DNA of 64,000 bases from Lachancea mirantina (Eukaryota; Ascomycota; Saccharomycetes; Saccharomycetales; Saccharomycetaceae): NCBI GenBank assembly GCA_900074745.1, contig LT598468.1, positions 186,001 to 250,000 of the forward strand, given 5' to 3'. Below, piece by piece: positions 47,550-56,405 of the stretch; position 1 is the stretch's first letter; each line of letters opens with the position of its first letter. Position numbers and translations under genes: made by a program. Under the pieces are notes generated by a model. It had not been told where the DNA came from. It saw nothing but the letters and a program-made list of their open reading frames with translations, and did no database searches.

Positions 47550-47820
47550 AGCACGACGACGTATGGGCCCGGAACACCTGGGGGGGTCCAGGTTTCCCGG
47601 ATCCAAGGCCAGTCGCCCGCAGGGTACGTCCCAGTGGGATACCAACCCGGGAGAGGTGGTAGAGCGGTCTGGGGGGCCCGCCTGCACCTGCCTGCAACGC
47701 CAGCGATGGAGGGAGCTCCCCCTCCAACCCAGAAGCATCGCCGGGAATGCCAGAGCTAGGCAGGGAGGTGGAGGGCAAAGGCTGCCCCCAGGGGGGTCCC
47801 ACTGGATGGAAGAGGAAACC
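47550..47820. other. GC-rich island upstream of RPL27, possible structured RNA
   Basis: About 270 bases at roughly 68% GC (41, 43, 39 and 40 G+C per 60 bases in four successive lines from 47581), against roughly 45% around it. The plus strand is poor in T. It contains a perfect 7-bp hairpin, TGGAGGG-AGCTCC-CCCTCCA, at 47707-47726. The words CCTGGGGG (47577) and CCCCCAGG (47785-47792) could close a long rod; CCAGTGGG (47631) and CCCACTGG (about 47799) are another complementary pair. On the minus strand the island ends near TTTTT (47538-47542), a possible Pol III terminator. Both strands have long ORFs, but their Pro/Gly/Trp/Arg-rich content is what GC-rich DNA gives by chance. I can match it to no known RNA or mobile element. 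Confidence 0.5.
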
Positions 47821-47981
47821 CACTCAGGATGCTTAGACAGCACCCACTCACATCGAATTGAATGTCGTTGGCTGAGAAAGTACCGTAGAATGTCTGCGTC
47901 ATAGACAACACTTGCATTAGCTTGAAATGTTAATCGAAATTTCATTTTTCTGTGTTGAAAAAAGACTACTCCTCATCCCTT

Positions 47982-48029
47982 AATGCATGGGTGCAAAATC
48001 CAAACCAAAAAAACAAAATGAGTGGGTGT
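47982..48029 (-). promoter_or_regulatory. Two Rap1-like sites (ribosomal-protein promoter type)
   Basis: Reverse-strand GCACCCATGCATT (47982-47994) and ACACCCACTCATT (48017-48029) resemble the Rap1 consensus ACACCCRYACAY. Tandem Rap1 sites in one orientation are the classic mark of yeast ribosomal-protein promoters. They lie 513-560 bases before the RPL27 start and 132-179 bases before the divergent coiled-coil gene. Confidence 0.6.
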
Positions 48030-48160
48030 GATCTGCACAATGCTTGACTGCTTAGCTCTCTGATTTTGTTTACGATTCACAAATGTTGAAACAGCGTTTA
48101 TCACCAGCGGCAAAGAAACTCATTTCTGCGTAAGAAGAAAGGTAGGCAGAGGTCCACAAG

Positions 48161-49054
48161 ATGAGCGTTTCAGACAAAATCGAGGCTCATTGGCATAATG
48201 GCAAAGAGAATGATCTTGAAAACGCGGCGAACGGGCTCGAAAACGGTATTCTTGATGAAAATTACGTGAAAAAGGGACAACTTTCAGGTGACAAAGCGTC
48301 AGAGGAGACACGCCGAGATCTGGGGGAGATCATTGTGTACCTGCGACAGCTAGCCGACTCAAACGTATCTAACACTGCCCTACTGCAGCATGTGGATAGT
48401 ACTGTTGTGCAAACGCAAGTCGAACTTGATGGTCTGGCTGCGCGAAGTTCGAACAACAATAAACACCTGCAGAGCTTGTTGCTGTCGACTCAGGATGTTA
48501 AAAAGCTACAGAGCTTGATTCAGCTGCTGAGCGAGCGTCTGAACGAGGACAACGGCTCCAAAAGCATGCGAAATGCAGGCTGTGACCCGACAATCGAACA
48601 AGAGTTGCAAATGTTTCGGGAAAAGCACGGCACGTTAGAAAGGCTTTCGCTTGAAATAATGTCCAAAGAGACACAGCTCAAGCTTGTGGAGCAGGCGCTG
48701 GCGCATTCTACTGCAAGACTTGAGGATCGCAAAAACGAGTTCGAATCGCTTCGCAAGTCTCACCTTGAGCTCGACGACCGCATTAATCACGATTTAATAC
48801 AGAAATGGCAAGATATACAGGCAAACACAGCATTTTCACGAGAACTACTCAAAGAGCAGGGCGGCCCAGTGCCGCTCTCGAAGATGAACCGAATTACGTC
48901 GATGCTCCGTAGCAAATCAGGTGTTCACGAAGGACGACGAGTCATGTCGTTGAACATCGCGGACACGTTCCGGCCTTCCACGCCCCCGCCAAATAACTCT
49001 GACGACGAGATAGACAAAGAATCTGACCCACCAGTGGATATGAACCAGCAATGA
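48161..49054 (+). CDS. Unrecognised coiled-coil protein
   Basis: 297 residues; I do not recognise a family. The N-terminal 45 residues are polar and acidic (Asn/Glu-rich). Predicted coiled coil runs at about 48-130 (heptad-like LGEIIVYLRQLAD and LLLSTQDVKKLQSLIQLLSERL) and again at about 145-235 (ELQMFREKHGTLERLSLEI, LKLVEQALAHSTARLEDRK). The last 65 residues are basic, then disordered, with MNRITSMLRSKSG and the TP-rich FRPSTPPPNNSDDEID, possible CDK or proline-directed sites. It lies between RPL27 and UGO1, where S. cerevisiae chrIV and chrVIII have no gene that I can match. It could be a cytoskeletal or spindle-pole protein on general grounds only. Confidence 0.75.
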   Translation: MSVSDKIEAHWHNGKENDLENAANGLENGILDENYVKKGQLSGDKASEETRRDLGEIIVYLRQLADSNVSNTALLQHVDSTVVQTQVELDGLAARSSNNNKHLQSLLLSTQDVKKLQSLIQLLSERLNEDNGSKSMRNAGCDPTIEQELQMFREKHGTLERLSLEIMSKETQLKLVEQALAHSTARLEDRKNEFESLRKSHLELDDRINHDLIQKWQDIQANTAFSRELLKEQGGPVPLSKMNRITSMLRSKSGVHEGRRVMSLNIADTFRPSTPPPNNSDDEIDKESDPPVDMNQQ

Positions 49055-49246
49055 GCGCTTAGATCGACCCAGTTCGGATGCTTGGATGAACGCGGATGCG
49101 TGTCGCTTAATAAGTACTTTTGTACGAGGCTAAGAACCCTTGGCTCTGTCCTGGATTTATACACTAGGGAACCAGAAAACTGAGCTTAAGTGCCTTAGAT
49201 GACTTCCCTGTTTTGAACATCACATCCACTGGAGCGCTCTTTTGCG

Positions 49247-50674
49247 ATGGATGAAGTAAAGACACACCAACAGCTAAGACCCTATTACGATGCGGATAGC
49301 TTCAATGCTGGGTATTCATCCGTTTTCAAACCTGATCAGGGTGTTATTGACAGTCATGGATTGAGCATTGCCGACAAGTTAAAAACAATGACACAATCCA
49401 AAGCAGCACTAGGAAACAAGTCAACACGGAAAGTTGCTTTATCGCAATTAACTTCCGGCCTTCGTTCTAAGATCCGTGAGGCGGAAGTTTCATCGGAGGA
49501 GTCGAACAAAGCGCTTCATGACATGGAATGGAGTGATTTCGTCAATTGGAAGTCGTGGAAAAACGTTACAATGCAGCTGTTAGACCAATTTGTCAGGAAA
49601 TATCTGCGGCACTTGGTACAACAGCCGTTTGAGGCGGCTAGACTTCTCATGCAAGTCGGAGATTTCGATCAAAAAGTGGATCAGGAAAAACGTAGAATAC
49701 TGCTAGAGGTGGAAGATAATAGCCCAGCTGGTGACGAGGGTAAAAGCGATGCTGAGGATGACGAAGACATCGATTTTTTCCCTGAGACAGATCCACCTCA
49801 GCTAACGGGCGAAGATACAACAAGCCTGAAGCATATGAACAGCTCGACACATCACAAATTTACTTTAACCAAGAGAATACAACCGAAGACGCTACACACA
49901 ATGGATGTGCTCAACTCGGTGATGGATGAGGAAGGCACTCGCGGGCTATGGCGAGCAAATAACACTACTTTCATTTATAATTTCCTATCTGTTACGCTAG
50001 ACGCGTGGTTCACAGGGCTCATGTCACCACTTTTGCAAATTCCAGACCCGTATTTCATTGACATATTGCACTCTACCGATGCTAAAAAATCAATCATCCT
50101 GAGCGTAGCGGCTAGTGTCTTTACAGGGCTAGCGCTACTGCCAATTGATATCATACGCACGCGTCTGACCGTGACGTCTTCCAAACTGGGCGAAAGAAGC
50201 TTTCGGAACTTGGTCCGCAAGTGGTCCTGGAAAAGACATTTTTTAGCGATGCCCATAGACCTGATATTACTCAGTACCGGGTACTCTTCGATAACTACCC
50301 TTTTCCACAAAATGACAGGCGTGATCCTCTACAATCAATTTAGCATCGACAAGTACTCACAGGCCATGTGGTATAACACCTTTGAGTTTATTTCACGCAT
50401 TATCGAGCTCTTCGTGAAACTTCCAGTAGAAACTCTCTTAAAGAGAAGCCAAGTCTCGTACTTGCTCAAACAGGGGCCTCAGGGCCCATTCCCCATGTCC
50501 GAGGATTACATGATCGTCGAGCCTCGCGCTTATCGCGGTGTGTACACTTCTCTGACGGAAAAGGGCCGGTTACACGAGCTCTGGCGTGGTTGGCGTTTAG
50601 GTCTTTTGAGCGTAATGTGCAGTTACGGGCTGAAATTGATGGATCAGGACGTCATGGAGGAAGAGCGGTTTTGA
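49247..50674 (+). CDS. UGO1: Mitochondrial outer-membrane fusion protein Ugo1
   Basis: Links Fzo1 and Mgm1 in mitochondrial fusion; a modified carrier-family protein in the outer membrane. The 475-residue product (S. cerevisiae YDR470C 502) has an N-terminal cytosolic part, MDEVKTHQQLRPYYDADSF onward, then degenerate carrier repeats: LVQQPFEAARLLMQVG near 125, and LLPIDIIRTRLTV near 300. An acidic insertion DAEDDEDIDFFPETD lies near 170. The membrane segments around 240-320 and 340-400 are consistent with the family. Next come SDC1 and TLG1, the same trio as YDR470C-YDR468C. Confidence 0.94.
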   Translation: MDEVKTHQQLRPYYDADSFNAGYSSVFKPDQGVIDSHGLSIADKLKTMTQSKAALGNKSTRKVALSQLTSGLRSKIREAEVSSEESNKALHDMEWSDFVNWKSWKNVTMQLLDQFVRKYLRHLVQQPFEAARLLMQVGDFDQKVDQEKRRILLEVEDNSPAGDEGKSDAEDDEDIDFFPETDPPQLTGEDTTSLKHMNSSTHHKFTLTKRIQPKTLHTMDVLNSVMDEEGTRGLWRANNTTFIYNFLSVTLDAWFTGLMSPLLQIPDPYFIDILHSTDAKKSIILSVAASVFTGLALLPIDIIRTRLTVTSSKLGERSFRNLVRKWSWKRHFLAMPIDLILLSTGYSSITTLFHKMTGVILYNQFSIDKYSQAMWYNTFEFISRIIELFVKLPVETLLKRSQVSYLLKQGPQGPFPMSEDYMIVEPRAYRGVYTSLTEKGRLHELWRGWRLGLLSVMCSYGLKLMDQDVMEEERF

Positions 50675-50740
50675 ACTCTTTTTCAAGTGTCGCACACATG
50701 CAGAACAATACAGACATGCAATAAATAGCTGCCAACAGTC

Positions 50741-51118
50741 TCAGTTTGCTGATTCGGGGCTACCATTGGCTTTCTCCGAGACCTCACCACCACCAACGCT
50801 GTCAGAGCTTTTCTGGTCGCTCTCTCGCACTAGAAATTCTCCCAAAAACCGAAGCGGATCGTCCGGTTTCGTCCTTGCTACAAGTCGCATTCCACGCAGT
50901 AGCGCCGGTGTTATGTGTTCGTTAAGGTATTTACGGGTTTGGGAGCCTCCAATGGTCTCTGTGACGTCAATTCTGCTCGTTTCAACTGCTTGAGGCGTTT
51001 CCTGCTTGAAGGTCGGTTCAGAATCCATTTGTTTTGGTGTTCTTGTATGGCTCGTTATGCTTGTAGATGAGCTTTCAGTCCAAGAGCTGCTTAATTTTTT
51101 AGGTTCTAAGAAAAACAT
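50741..51118 (-). CDS. SDC1: COMPASS subunit Sdc1 (Dpy-30 motif)
   Basis: Subunit of the Set1 histone H3K4 methyltransferase complex. The 125-residue product carries the Dpy-30 dimerisation helix pair at about 62-100: TRKYLNEHITPALLRGMRLV then ARTKPDDPLRFLGEFLV. Flanks are Ser/Glu-rich and disordered. It is shorter than S. cerevisiae Sdc1 (YDR469W, 175 residues), the difference being in the disordered N-terminus. It is head-to-head with TLG1, 47 bases apart, and convergent with UGO1. Confidence 0.92.
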   Translation of the reverse strand: MFFLEPKKLSSSWTESSSTSITSHTRTPKQMDSEPTFKQETPQAVETSRIDVTETIGGSQTRKYLNEHITPALLRGMRLVARTKPDDPLRFLGEFLVRESDQKSSDSVGGGEVSEKANGSPESAN

Positions 51119-51165
51119 CTAGTTGACACCAACATGGTCAAGACGTGACACACAAGCCATCAACA

Positions 51166-51825
51166 ATGAGCATTCCAGGGACCAGCGATCCGTTCGACCA
51201 GGTACTGCACGATACTGGCGATCAAACTTCTCGCTTGCTGCAATACCTCGATCACGGACACGAGCTGGACGATGAAATCAAAGACATCATAAGGGACGTC
51301 GACGAGACGGTGCAAGAACTGGATCGGAGCATCGTTGTAATGCGAAAAAGCGCACAGCTCGACGAAAGAACGATTGGAAACCGAGAGGCTAGCGTGGACG
51401 CGCTCAAGCGAGAAGTGGCGCGGTTGAAAGCCCTTGCGGCGCGAAACGCATCTACGAAGTCTAGTAGACCCGCCGAAGATTTGGATCTTGAACAAGATGC
51501 CGCGGGGGACGAAGAAGGCGGCGGGGACCACGATTTGGTGCAGCAGGAGCTTCTTCGGGAACAGGACGTGCATCTGGACTCCATTCAGAACACCATGCAG
51601 AACCTGCATTTGCAGGCTACCACGATGGGACAAGAGCTCGAGGATCAAGGCGTGATCTTGGAAGAGATGGACACGGGCGTCGACAACGTGGTGAGCAAGC
51701 TTGCACGGGGCCGGCGCCAGCTGGAGTGGGTCTACGAGAAAAACAAAGAGAGATACAACGACTGCTGTATCGGCCTGCTGATTGTCGTGTTGATTGTGTT
51801 ACTTGTTCTAGCCTTTGTGCTGTGA
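51166..51825 (+). CDS. TLG1: SNARE Tlg1 of the late Golgi and endosome
   Basis: Qc-SNARE for endosome-to-Golgi membrane fusion. The 219-residue product (S. cerevisiae YDR468C 224) has an N-terminal helical region (DPFDQVLHDTG, IIRDVDETVQELDRSIVVM), a SNARE motif at about 130-190 (LDSIQNTMQNLHLQATTMGQ then ELEDQGVILEEMDTGVD), and a C-terminal membrane anchor CCIGLLIVVLIVLLVLAFVL. The ATG at 51166 is used; the frame extends upstream only through a GTG. Its promoter must lie in, or overlap, the 47 bases shared with SDC1 and the SDC1 leader. Confidence 0.95.
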   Translation: MSIPGTSDPFDQVLHDTGDQTSRLLQYLDHGHELDDEIKDIIRDVDETVQELDRSIVVMRKSAQLDERTIGNREASVDALKREVARLKALAARNASTKSSRPAEDLDLEQDAAGDEEGGGDHDLVQQELLREQDVHLDSIQNTMQNLHLQATTMGQELEDQGVILEEMDTGVDNVVSKLARGRRQLEWVYEKNKERYNDCCIGLLIVVLIVLLVLAFVL

Positions 51826-52590
51826 TCAGAGCAGACGAGAAGCCACCTAACACACAATACCCTCGAGGCTTGACCACCATGCTCGTCGGAGTTTTCCAAA
51901 TCGTGCACAGGGATTTAAATTATCACGTGACATTACATCCGATACTCGTCTTCAATGACTTTTTAATCCGCCTCGTTTATTTGTCATAAAGTGGGACCAC
52001 TTTCCAATACCAATGGGGTAAAGCGAAAAATTTCGTTCCGAGCACTAGATATGGAAGCAGGCCTCTTGTGAACGAACGTCATTCGAGAAGACCTTTAAAA
52101 TTTCTGAGGTAAGTGTTTGAGTTGAGCGTTACATCTACTTCAACAGTTTTTTTGATATTGTTGCGTTGCGTGCATTGAATTTCAACGAGACTTAGAATCG
52201 AGATTTTCGAATCAAATACTGGACCGAAACTCCAATTGATCTTTTCATCAAGTTCGGGGACAGAAAGCAGATTTTTGAGCATAGTGATATCGAAGGTTTT
52301 CGAAGGTTTTTGAAGGTTTTCGAAGGTTTTCCAAGGTTCGAAAAAAATCGTTCCTTGTTTTGTCTTTTAAGTGTTACAAGCACCTTTTGGAGTTGTGGCC
52401 AGCGTGAGACTTGGAATCTGGAAAAAGGTCAAACTGAAAAAAAGTAGGAGCAAGCACAAAATTTAGATTGTGCTGAGTCTCTTAGCCAGGGTTTTACAGT
52501 TCGAGGTTCAAGAATTGGCAAACTACAGACGACAGCAGGCTGGACGACCGACTGACTGGTACCACTTGACAACTTTGCATATCGAACGGC
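51826..52590. other. Intergenic region, TLG1 / TDA3, with E-box and tandem repeat
   Basis: 765 bases. It has a palindromic Cbf1-type TCACGTGA at 51923-51930 and a decamer tandem repeat at 52291-52340 (listed). No credible ORF or RNA gene was seen. The length is unusual because a normal TDA3 promoter would need less. Confidence 0.5.
52291..52340 (+). repeat. Tandem 10-bp repeat, unit CGAAGGTTTT
   Basis: Five consecutive decamers: two exact CGAAGGTTTT, one TGAAGGTTTT, another exact copy, then a decayed CCAAGGTTCG. The 10-base period is close to one helical turn, so the AAGG/TTTT faces line up. About 250 bases upstream of TDA3. Confidence 0.85.
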
Positions 52591-54066
52591 ATGAGCATTC
52601 CATCGGTTGACGAAATCGAATTTTTGTCGCGGCCTTCAGGCAAAGCCGAGGGCAAACACCACATCATTGTGGTGGGCGCAGGGATCATTGGTGTCTGCAC
52701 TGCTTTTTATTTGACCCGTCATCCGCGATTTGACCCTTCTACACACCATATCACTCTTCTAGAGTCTAAGCGCGTTGCTGGCGGCGCATCGGGGAAAGCA
52801 GGCGGACTCTTGGCCACCTGGGCTTTTCCACAACAGATCGTGCCCCTCAGTTTTCAGCTGCACCAGGATCTGAGCGATGAGTTTGACGGAGAAAACCAAT
52901 GGGACTACAGACGACTCACAACCGTTTCTCTCGAAGCAGACGTACAGAATGTCGGGCATCAGACTCACCCTTCTACACGGAAAGGTTACAATTTACGTGT
53001 GGCCCCACCGAAAAAAAAATCGAGGTGCGATTCAACCGACTCTCTCGAATCCAGTGTCGCGACTGGAAGCGAGGCCGACGACGAGCGCGAGAACGAGTTC
53101 TCGGAGATGACTGAACAATCCAGCACCGAGAAGGAGTTGACAGATGCTTCGTCGACTGACATGAAGAGTGAAGCTTTGCAACAAGAATTCAATACCGAGA
53201 TGGAAGGTAGTCGAAAGACCACCAAACTACCTGTTGACCTCAACTGGATCAAAAAAGAACTGGTACGGGACTGGTCCTCATTGGGAGGTACTGATTCCAC
53301 AGCACAAGTCCACCCTTACAAATTCACGCATTTTCTACTTCGCGAAGCCATGAATACAGGTGCCGTCGACCTCATATTGGGTAAAGTTAACGAAATCAAA
53401 TTCGACGACGTGGGTTGTACTTCTGGTGTGTCCTATATACCGACGACTGATGACGACGATCAGGAAGAACAACAACCGATCGAGATCCTCGCTTCACAAC
53501 AAGTCGTCTTGGCAATGGGCCCTTGGACTTCCAAGATTTTACCGGACTGCCCTATCTCTGGACTCAGAGCGCATTCGATTACCATTAAACCTTCTACGGG
53601 CACGGTATCGCCCTACGCTATTTTTACTGAACTGAAGGTCGATAAAAACAAGTACTTTTCTCCAGAAATGTACGCACGGAAGGATGAAGTTTATGTTTGC
53701 GGAGAGGGTGACACCCTGGTAGAGCTCCCCGAAACTAGCGATGCTGTCGAAGTTGTACGTGAAAAGTGTGACGAACTTTACCATTACGTTTCGAAATTGT
53801 CTTCGAACCTATCAGAGGGGCACATATTGAAAAGGCAAGCATGTTACCTACCGGTGTTGAATGTTCCCACGAGCTCGGGACCTTTGATTGGAGAAACAAA
53901 CCTAGAAGGTTTGTACGTGGCTTCGGGCCATTCATGTTGGGGTATAAATAATGCTCCTGCCACGGGGAAAATCGTGAGTGAGCTTTTGCTAGATGGTGAG
54001 GCCACAAGCGCTGATATTTCGGCTCTTGATCCGGGGCTCTATTTCGATGCTAGTGTTTTAGAATGA
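52591..54066 (+). CDS. TDA3: FAD-dependent oxidoreductase Tda3
   Basis: Putative D-amino-acid-oxidase-like flavoprotein linked to late-endosome and retromer recycling in S. cerevisiae (YHR009C, 523 residues). The 491-residue product has the FAD-binding motif HHIIVVGAGIIGVCTAFYLT at about 22-41 followed by VAGGASGKAGGLLATWAFP. Later blocks are VVLAMGPWTSKILP and GLYVASGHSCWGINNAPATG at the C-terminus. A charged, Ser/Glu-rich insertion at about 145-205 splits the fold. RPL27 is divergent from it in S. cerevisiae; here UGO1-SDC1-TLG1 and the coiled-coil gene lie between. Confidence 0.93.
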   Translation: MSIPSVDEIEFLSRPSGKAEGKHHIIVVGAGIIGVCTAFYLTRHPRFDPSTHHITLLESKRVAGGASGKAGGLLATWAFPQQIVPLSFQLHQDLSDEFDGENQWDYRRLTTVSLEADVQNVGHQTHPSTRKGYNLRVAPPKKKSRCDSTDSLESSVATGSEADDERENEFSEMTEQSSTEKELTDASSTDMKSEALQQEFNTEMEGSRKTTKLPVDLNWIKKELVRDWSSLGGTDSTAQVHPYKFTHFLLREAMNTGAVDLILGKVNEIKFDDVGCTSGVSYIPTTDDDDQEEQQPIEILASQQVVLAMGPWTSKILPDCPISGLRAHSITIKPSTGTVSPYAIFTELKVDKNKYFSPEMYARKDEVYVCGEGDTLVELPETSDAVEVVREKCDELYHYVSKLSSNLSEGHILKRQACYLPVLNVPTSSGPLIGETNLEGLYVASGHSCWGINNAPATGKIVSELLLDGEATSADISALDPGLYFDASVLE

Positions 54067-54363
54067 TGAAAATGTTTAGTGGGAAGAGTGAGATGACCCA
54101 GGAAAGTGGCATGTTAAGTCCCTTAGTCGTTGATAAACTCAATCACTCATTTGTGGTGAAGCAGTGTCGCTGCGATCCGAAAAATGCCATAATCAAGTTA
54201 AGAAAAATGTCGACCGCTACTTCCCTCTTGATACATATGAGAAAAAAAAACAAAAAAACAACTACTGAAGCCTTGTGTACCGCCTTGCTTTTAAAATTAG
54301 CTTCTCTTCAACTTTTCCTCATTAACGCGACATGTATATGCTTTAAAAATTAATGTTCATCTG

Positions 54364-56100
54364 TCATCTGTGCCGATTCTTAAAGGCAGCACTTGCCCCA
54401 AGAGACGCATCTCCATCTTTCATACCGTTTAGGGTGTGTAGAACTTCAAATCGACTAGAACTCATGACTACTTGTACTGGTCCATTAGTTTTAGCCGTTT
54501 TCTTTTTTGCTAAGTCAACTACGGGGGGTTTCCTAAGTTTTCTTGCCGTAATGAGACTATCTACCCACGACCTTTTTTGATTGATGGAGTGTGCACTTGG
54601 CTCTCGGGTATCGCGAGAAACTGAAAGAAACCATAGTTTGGACTTAAACTTCTCCAGAATCAAGAATCCTGTTCCTCGATTTTCATCAAATTCCAGATCA
54701 TACATGGACAGATCTCGATCATATACCGATACAAGGGCACGCGAAGGCTGTCCTTGCTTCCGACAATAAAGAACACCATTCTGGTGTAACGACAGTATAC
54801 ATTTTGAGGACCTGGCAACGACTTCAGATTCATGATTTGCGATGAAATTGACTATTTTACCCGTTTCAACAGCCGAAAAGCCATTCATGGATATTGGCTG
54901 CGTGTCTGGCGAATATGGTAATTCTAAGACGCAAACTACATCTCGCTTCAAGATAGCCACGGGTGGAGACGTTGGTGGAGCTGCATGCTTTGGTGGTTGC
55001 GGTACAGGTGTAACCTTAGCGGACGGAGGAGGTGTCATCGGCATATTCCCTGCAGAAGAACCCAATGGCTGTGGTATTATGGGTTGGATGGGTGAGGATA
55101 GACCTAGTCTTTTACGCCATTCCACAATGCTGCTTGTAGTACCTATCTTGGCCGGTTTCCGCCTACCATTTGTTATTTTGTTCATGGATCTATCAACATC
55201 GCCAAGCTGATTAACAGGCCTTGAAGGTGCAGGCAATTGCCAAATTCCGCGCCATATAGCTTGTTTATCTGCCCAATTTACGTTGCTGAACCATTGATGG
55301 CCCTTAATTCGGTTAATGCCAGGTCGTTTAGCGGGATTGAGGACCAGAATCGTGGTCACAAGGTCTCTCGGGCTTACTGGCGCAACAACATGCCATTTAT
55401 AATCGAGTGCCGCTATTTTCTCAAACGTTTGTAATTCACTGTCACCTCTAAAAGGGGCCACTCCTTGAAGAAGTTGATATAGAATGCATCCCAATGCCCA
55501 AACGTCAGACGCAAATCCACATCGACTGTGCAAAAGAAGTTCAGGTGAAACATACTCCGCGGTACCAACAAAAGACGCGGCCCTCTGGCTCTCATCTTCC
55601 CCGGTTCCTTGTCCGACTCTATACGCTGCACCGAAATCCGTGATGACGACTCTACCCTCTTGCGAAAGAAGCACATTTTCAGGTTTCAAATCTCGATGAA
55701 TTACACCATGCTTATGCAAAAACCCCACAGTGTCCACGAGCTGCACCATCAAATGTTTAGCCCACAATTCTGGAAGTGGACCTGTCTTGTGGATCAATCC
55801 CAAAAGTTCACCCCCACTAACGTATTCAAGCACAAAATACAGCTTTTCGGCGTCGTGAAACGTGCAAAAAAGTCGCACAACACCCGGATGTCGTTCTCGT
55901 GCCACCAGATTTAATGTATCCTTCTCAATCGTCACATATTTGACCTTTTTCTCACTAATAATATGCTTCTTCGAGCAGACCTTTATAGCGAAATTTCTCG
56001 CTCCATTTCCACGCTCTTGAGCTCGAAAAACACTCGAATAAGAGCCATGACCAAGCTGCTCCAAGAACACATAGTCGTTGGGCCTTTTGGCAGATCTCAT
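54364..56100 (-). CDS. PKH3: PDK1-type protein kinase Pkh3
   Basis: AGC-kinase activator of the PDK1 family. The 578-residue product has a kinase domain at about 10-265: LGHGSYSSVF, ATP Lys40 (NFAIKV), HRDLKPEN, DFG and the activation-loop block ASFVGTAEYVSPELLL. A PDK1-like pleckstrin-homology region at about 390-490 follows a Pro-rich linker (MTPPPSAKVTPVPQPP). S. cerevisiae Pkh3 (YDR466W) has 898 residues; PKH1 and PKH2 are related, but YDR466W is the neighbour of TLG1 and RMT2, so position supports PKH3. The first ATG is at 56100. Confidence 0.9.
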   Translation of the reverse strand: MRSAKRPNDYVFLEQLGHGSYSSVFRAQERGNGARNFAIKVCSKKHIISEKKVKYVTIEKDTLNLVARERHPGVVRLFCTFHDAEKLYFVLEYVSGGELLGLIHKTGPLPELWAKHLMVQLVDTVGFLHKHGVIHRDLKPENVLLSQEGRVVITDFGAAYRVGQGTGEDESQRAASFVGTAEYVSPELLLHSRCGFASDVWALGCILYQLLQGVAPFRGDSELQTFEKIAALDYKWHVVAPVSPRDLVTTILVLNPAKRPGINRIKGHQWFSNVNWADKQAIWRGIWQLPAPSRPVNQLGDVDRSMNKITNGRRKPAKIGTTSSIVEWRKRLGLSSPIQPIIPQPLGSSAGNMPMTPPPSAKVTPVPQPPKHAAPPTSPPVAILKRDVVCVLELPYSPDTQPISMNGFSAVETGKIVNFIANHESEVVARSSKCILSLHQNGVLYCRKQGQPSRALVSVYDRDLSMYDLEFDENRGTGFLILEKFKSKLWFLSVSRDTREPSAHSINQKRSWVDSLITARKLRKPPVVDLAKKKTAKTNGPVQVVMSSSRFEVLHTLNGMKDGDASLGASAAFKNRHR

Positions 56101-56405
56101 CAAGCCCCTTTTATACGTTTATTGTTCCGCAAATCAGATTTCTTTAAACGCAGCTTAATCAAATGAGTCCCGGAAACCCTAATATATAAAGGCTCATGAT
56201 GAAAATCGAGAAAGGGGATATCGCACTTCAGCAAAACCTGACAATTCAGAGAAACTTTAAAGCTTAGGACGCAGAAAAAGGCCAATTCAACCTTTCTGCT
56301 TCACGGAATCAAAACCAACGTCTTTTAAGGTTTGAAAAGAGAGTTCGAACGGACAAAAAAGGTACAGATTGACCTACTTGAAGATCAAGTGAAAGGAAGC
56401 CAACC

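Noticed and set aside
47454-47945. Long ORFs on both strands over the GC-rich island
   Set aside because: Stop-poor frames follow from the GC content; the translated products are Pro/Arg/Trp/Cys-rich with no family resemblance, and one overlaps RPL27 exon 1.
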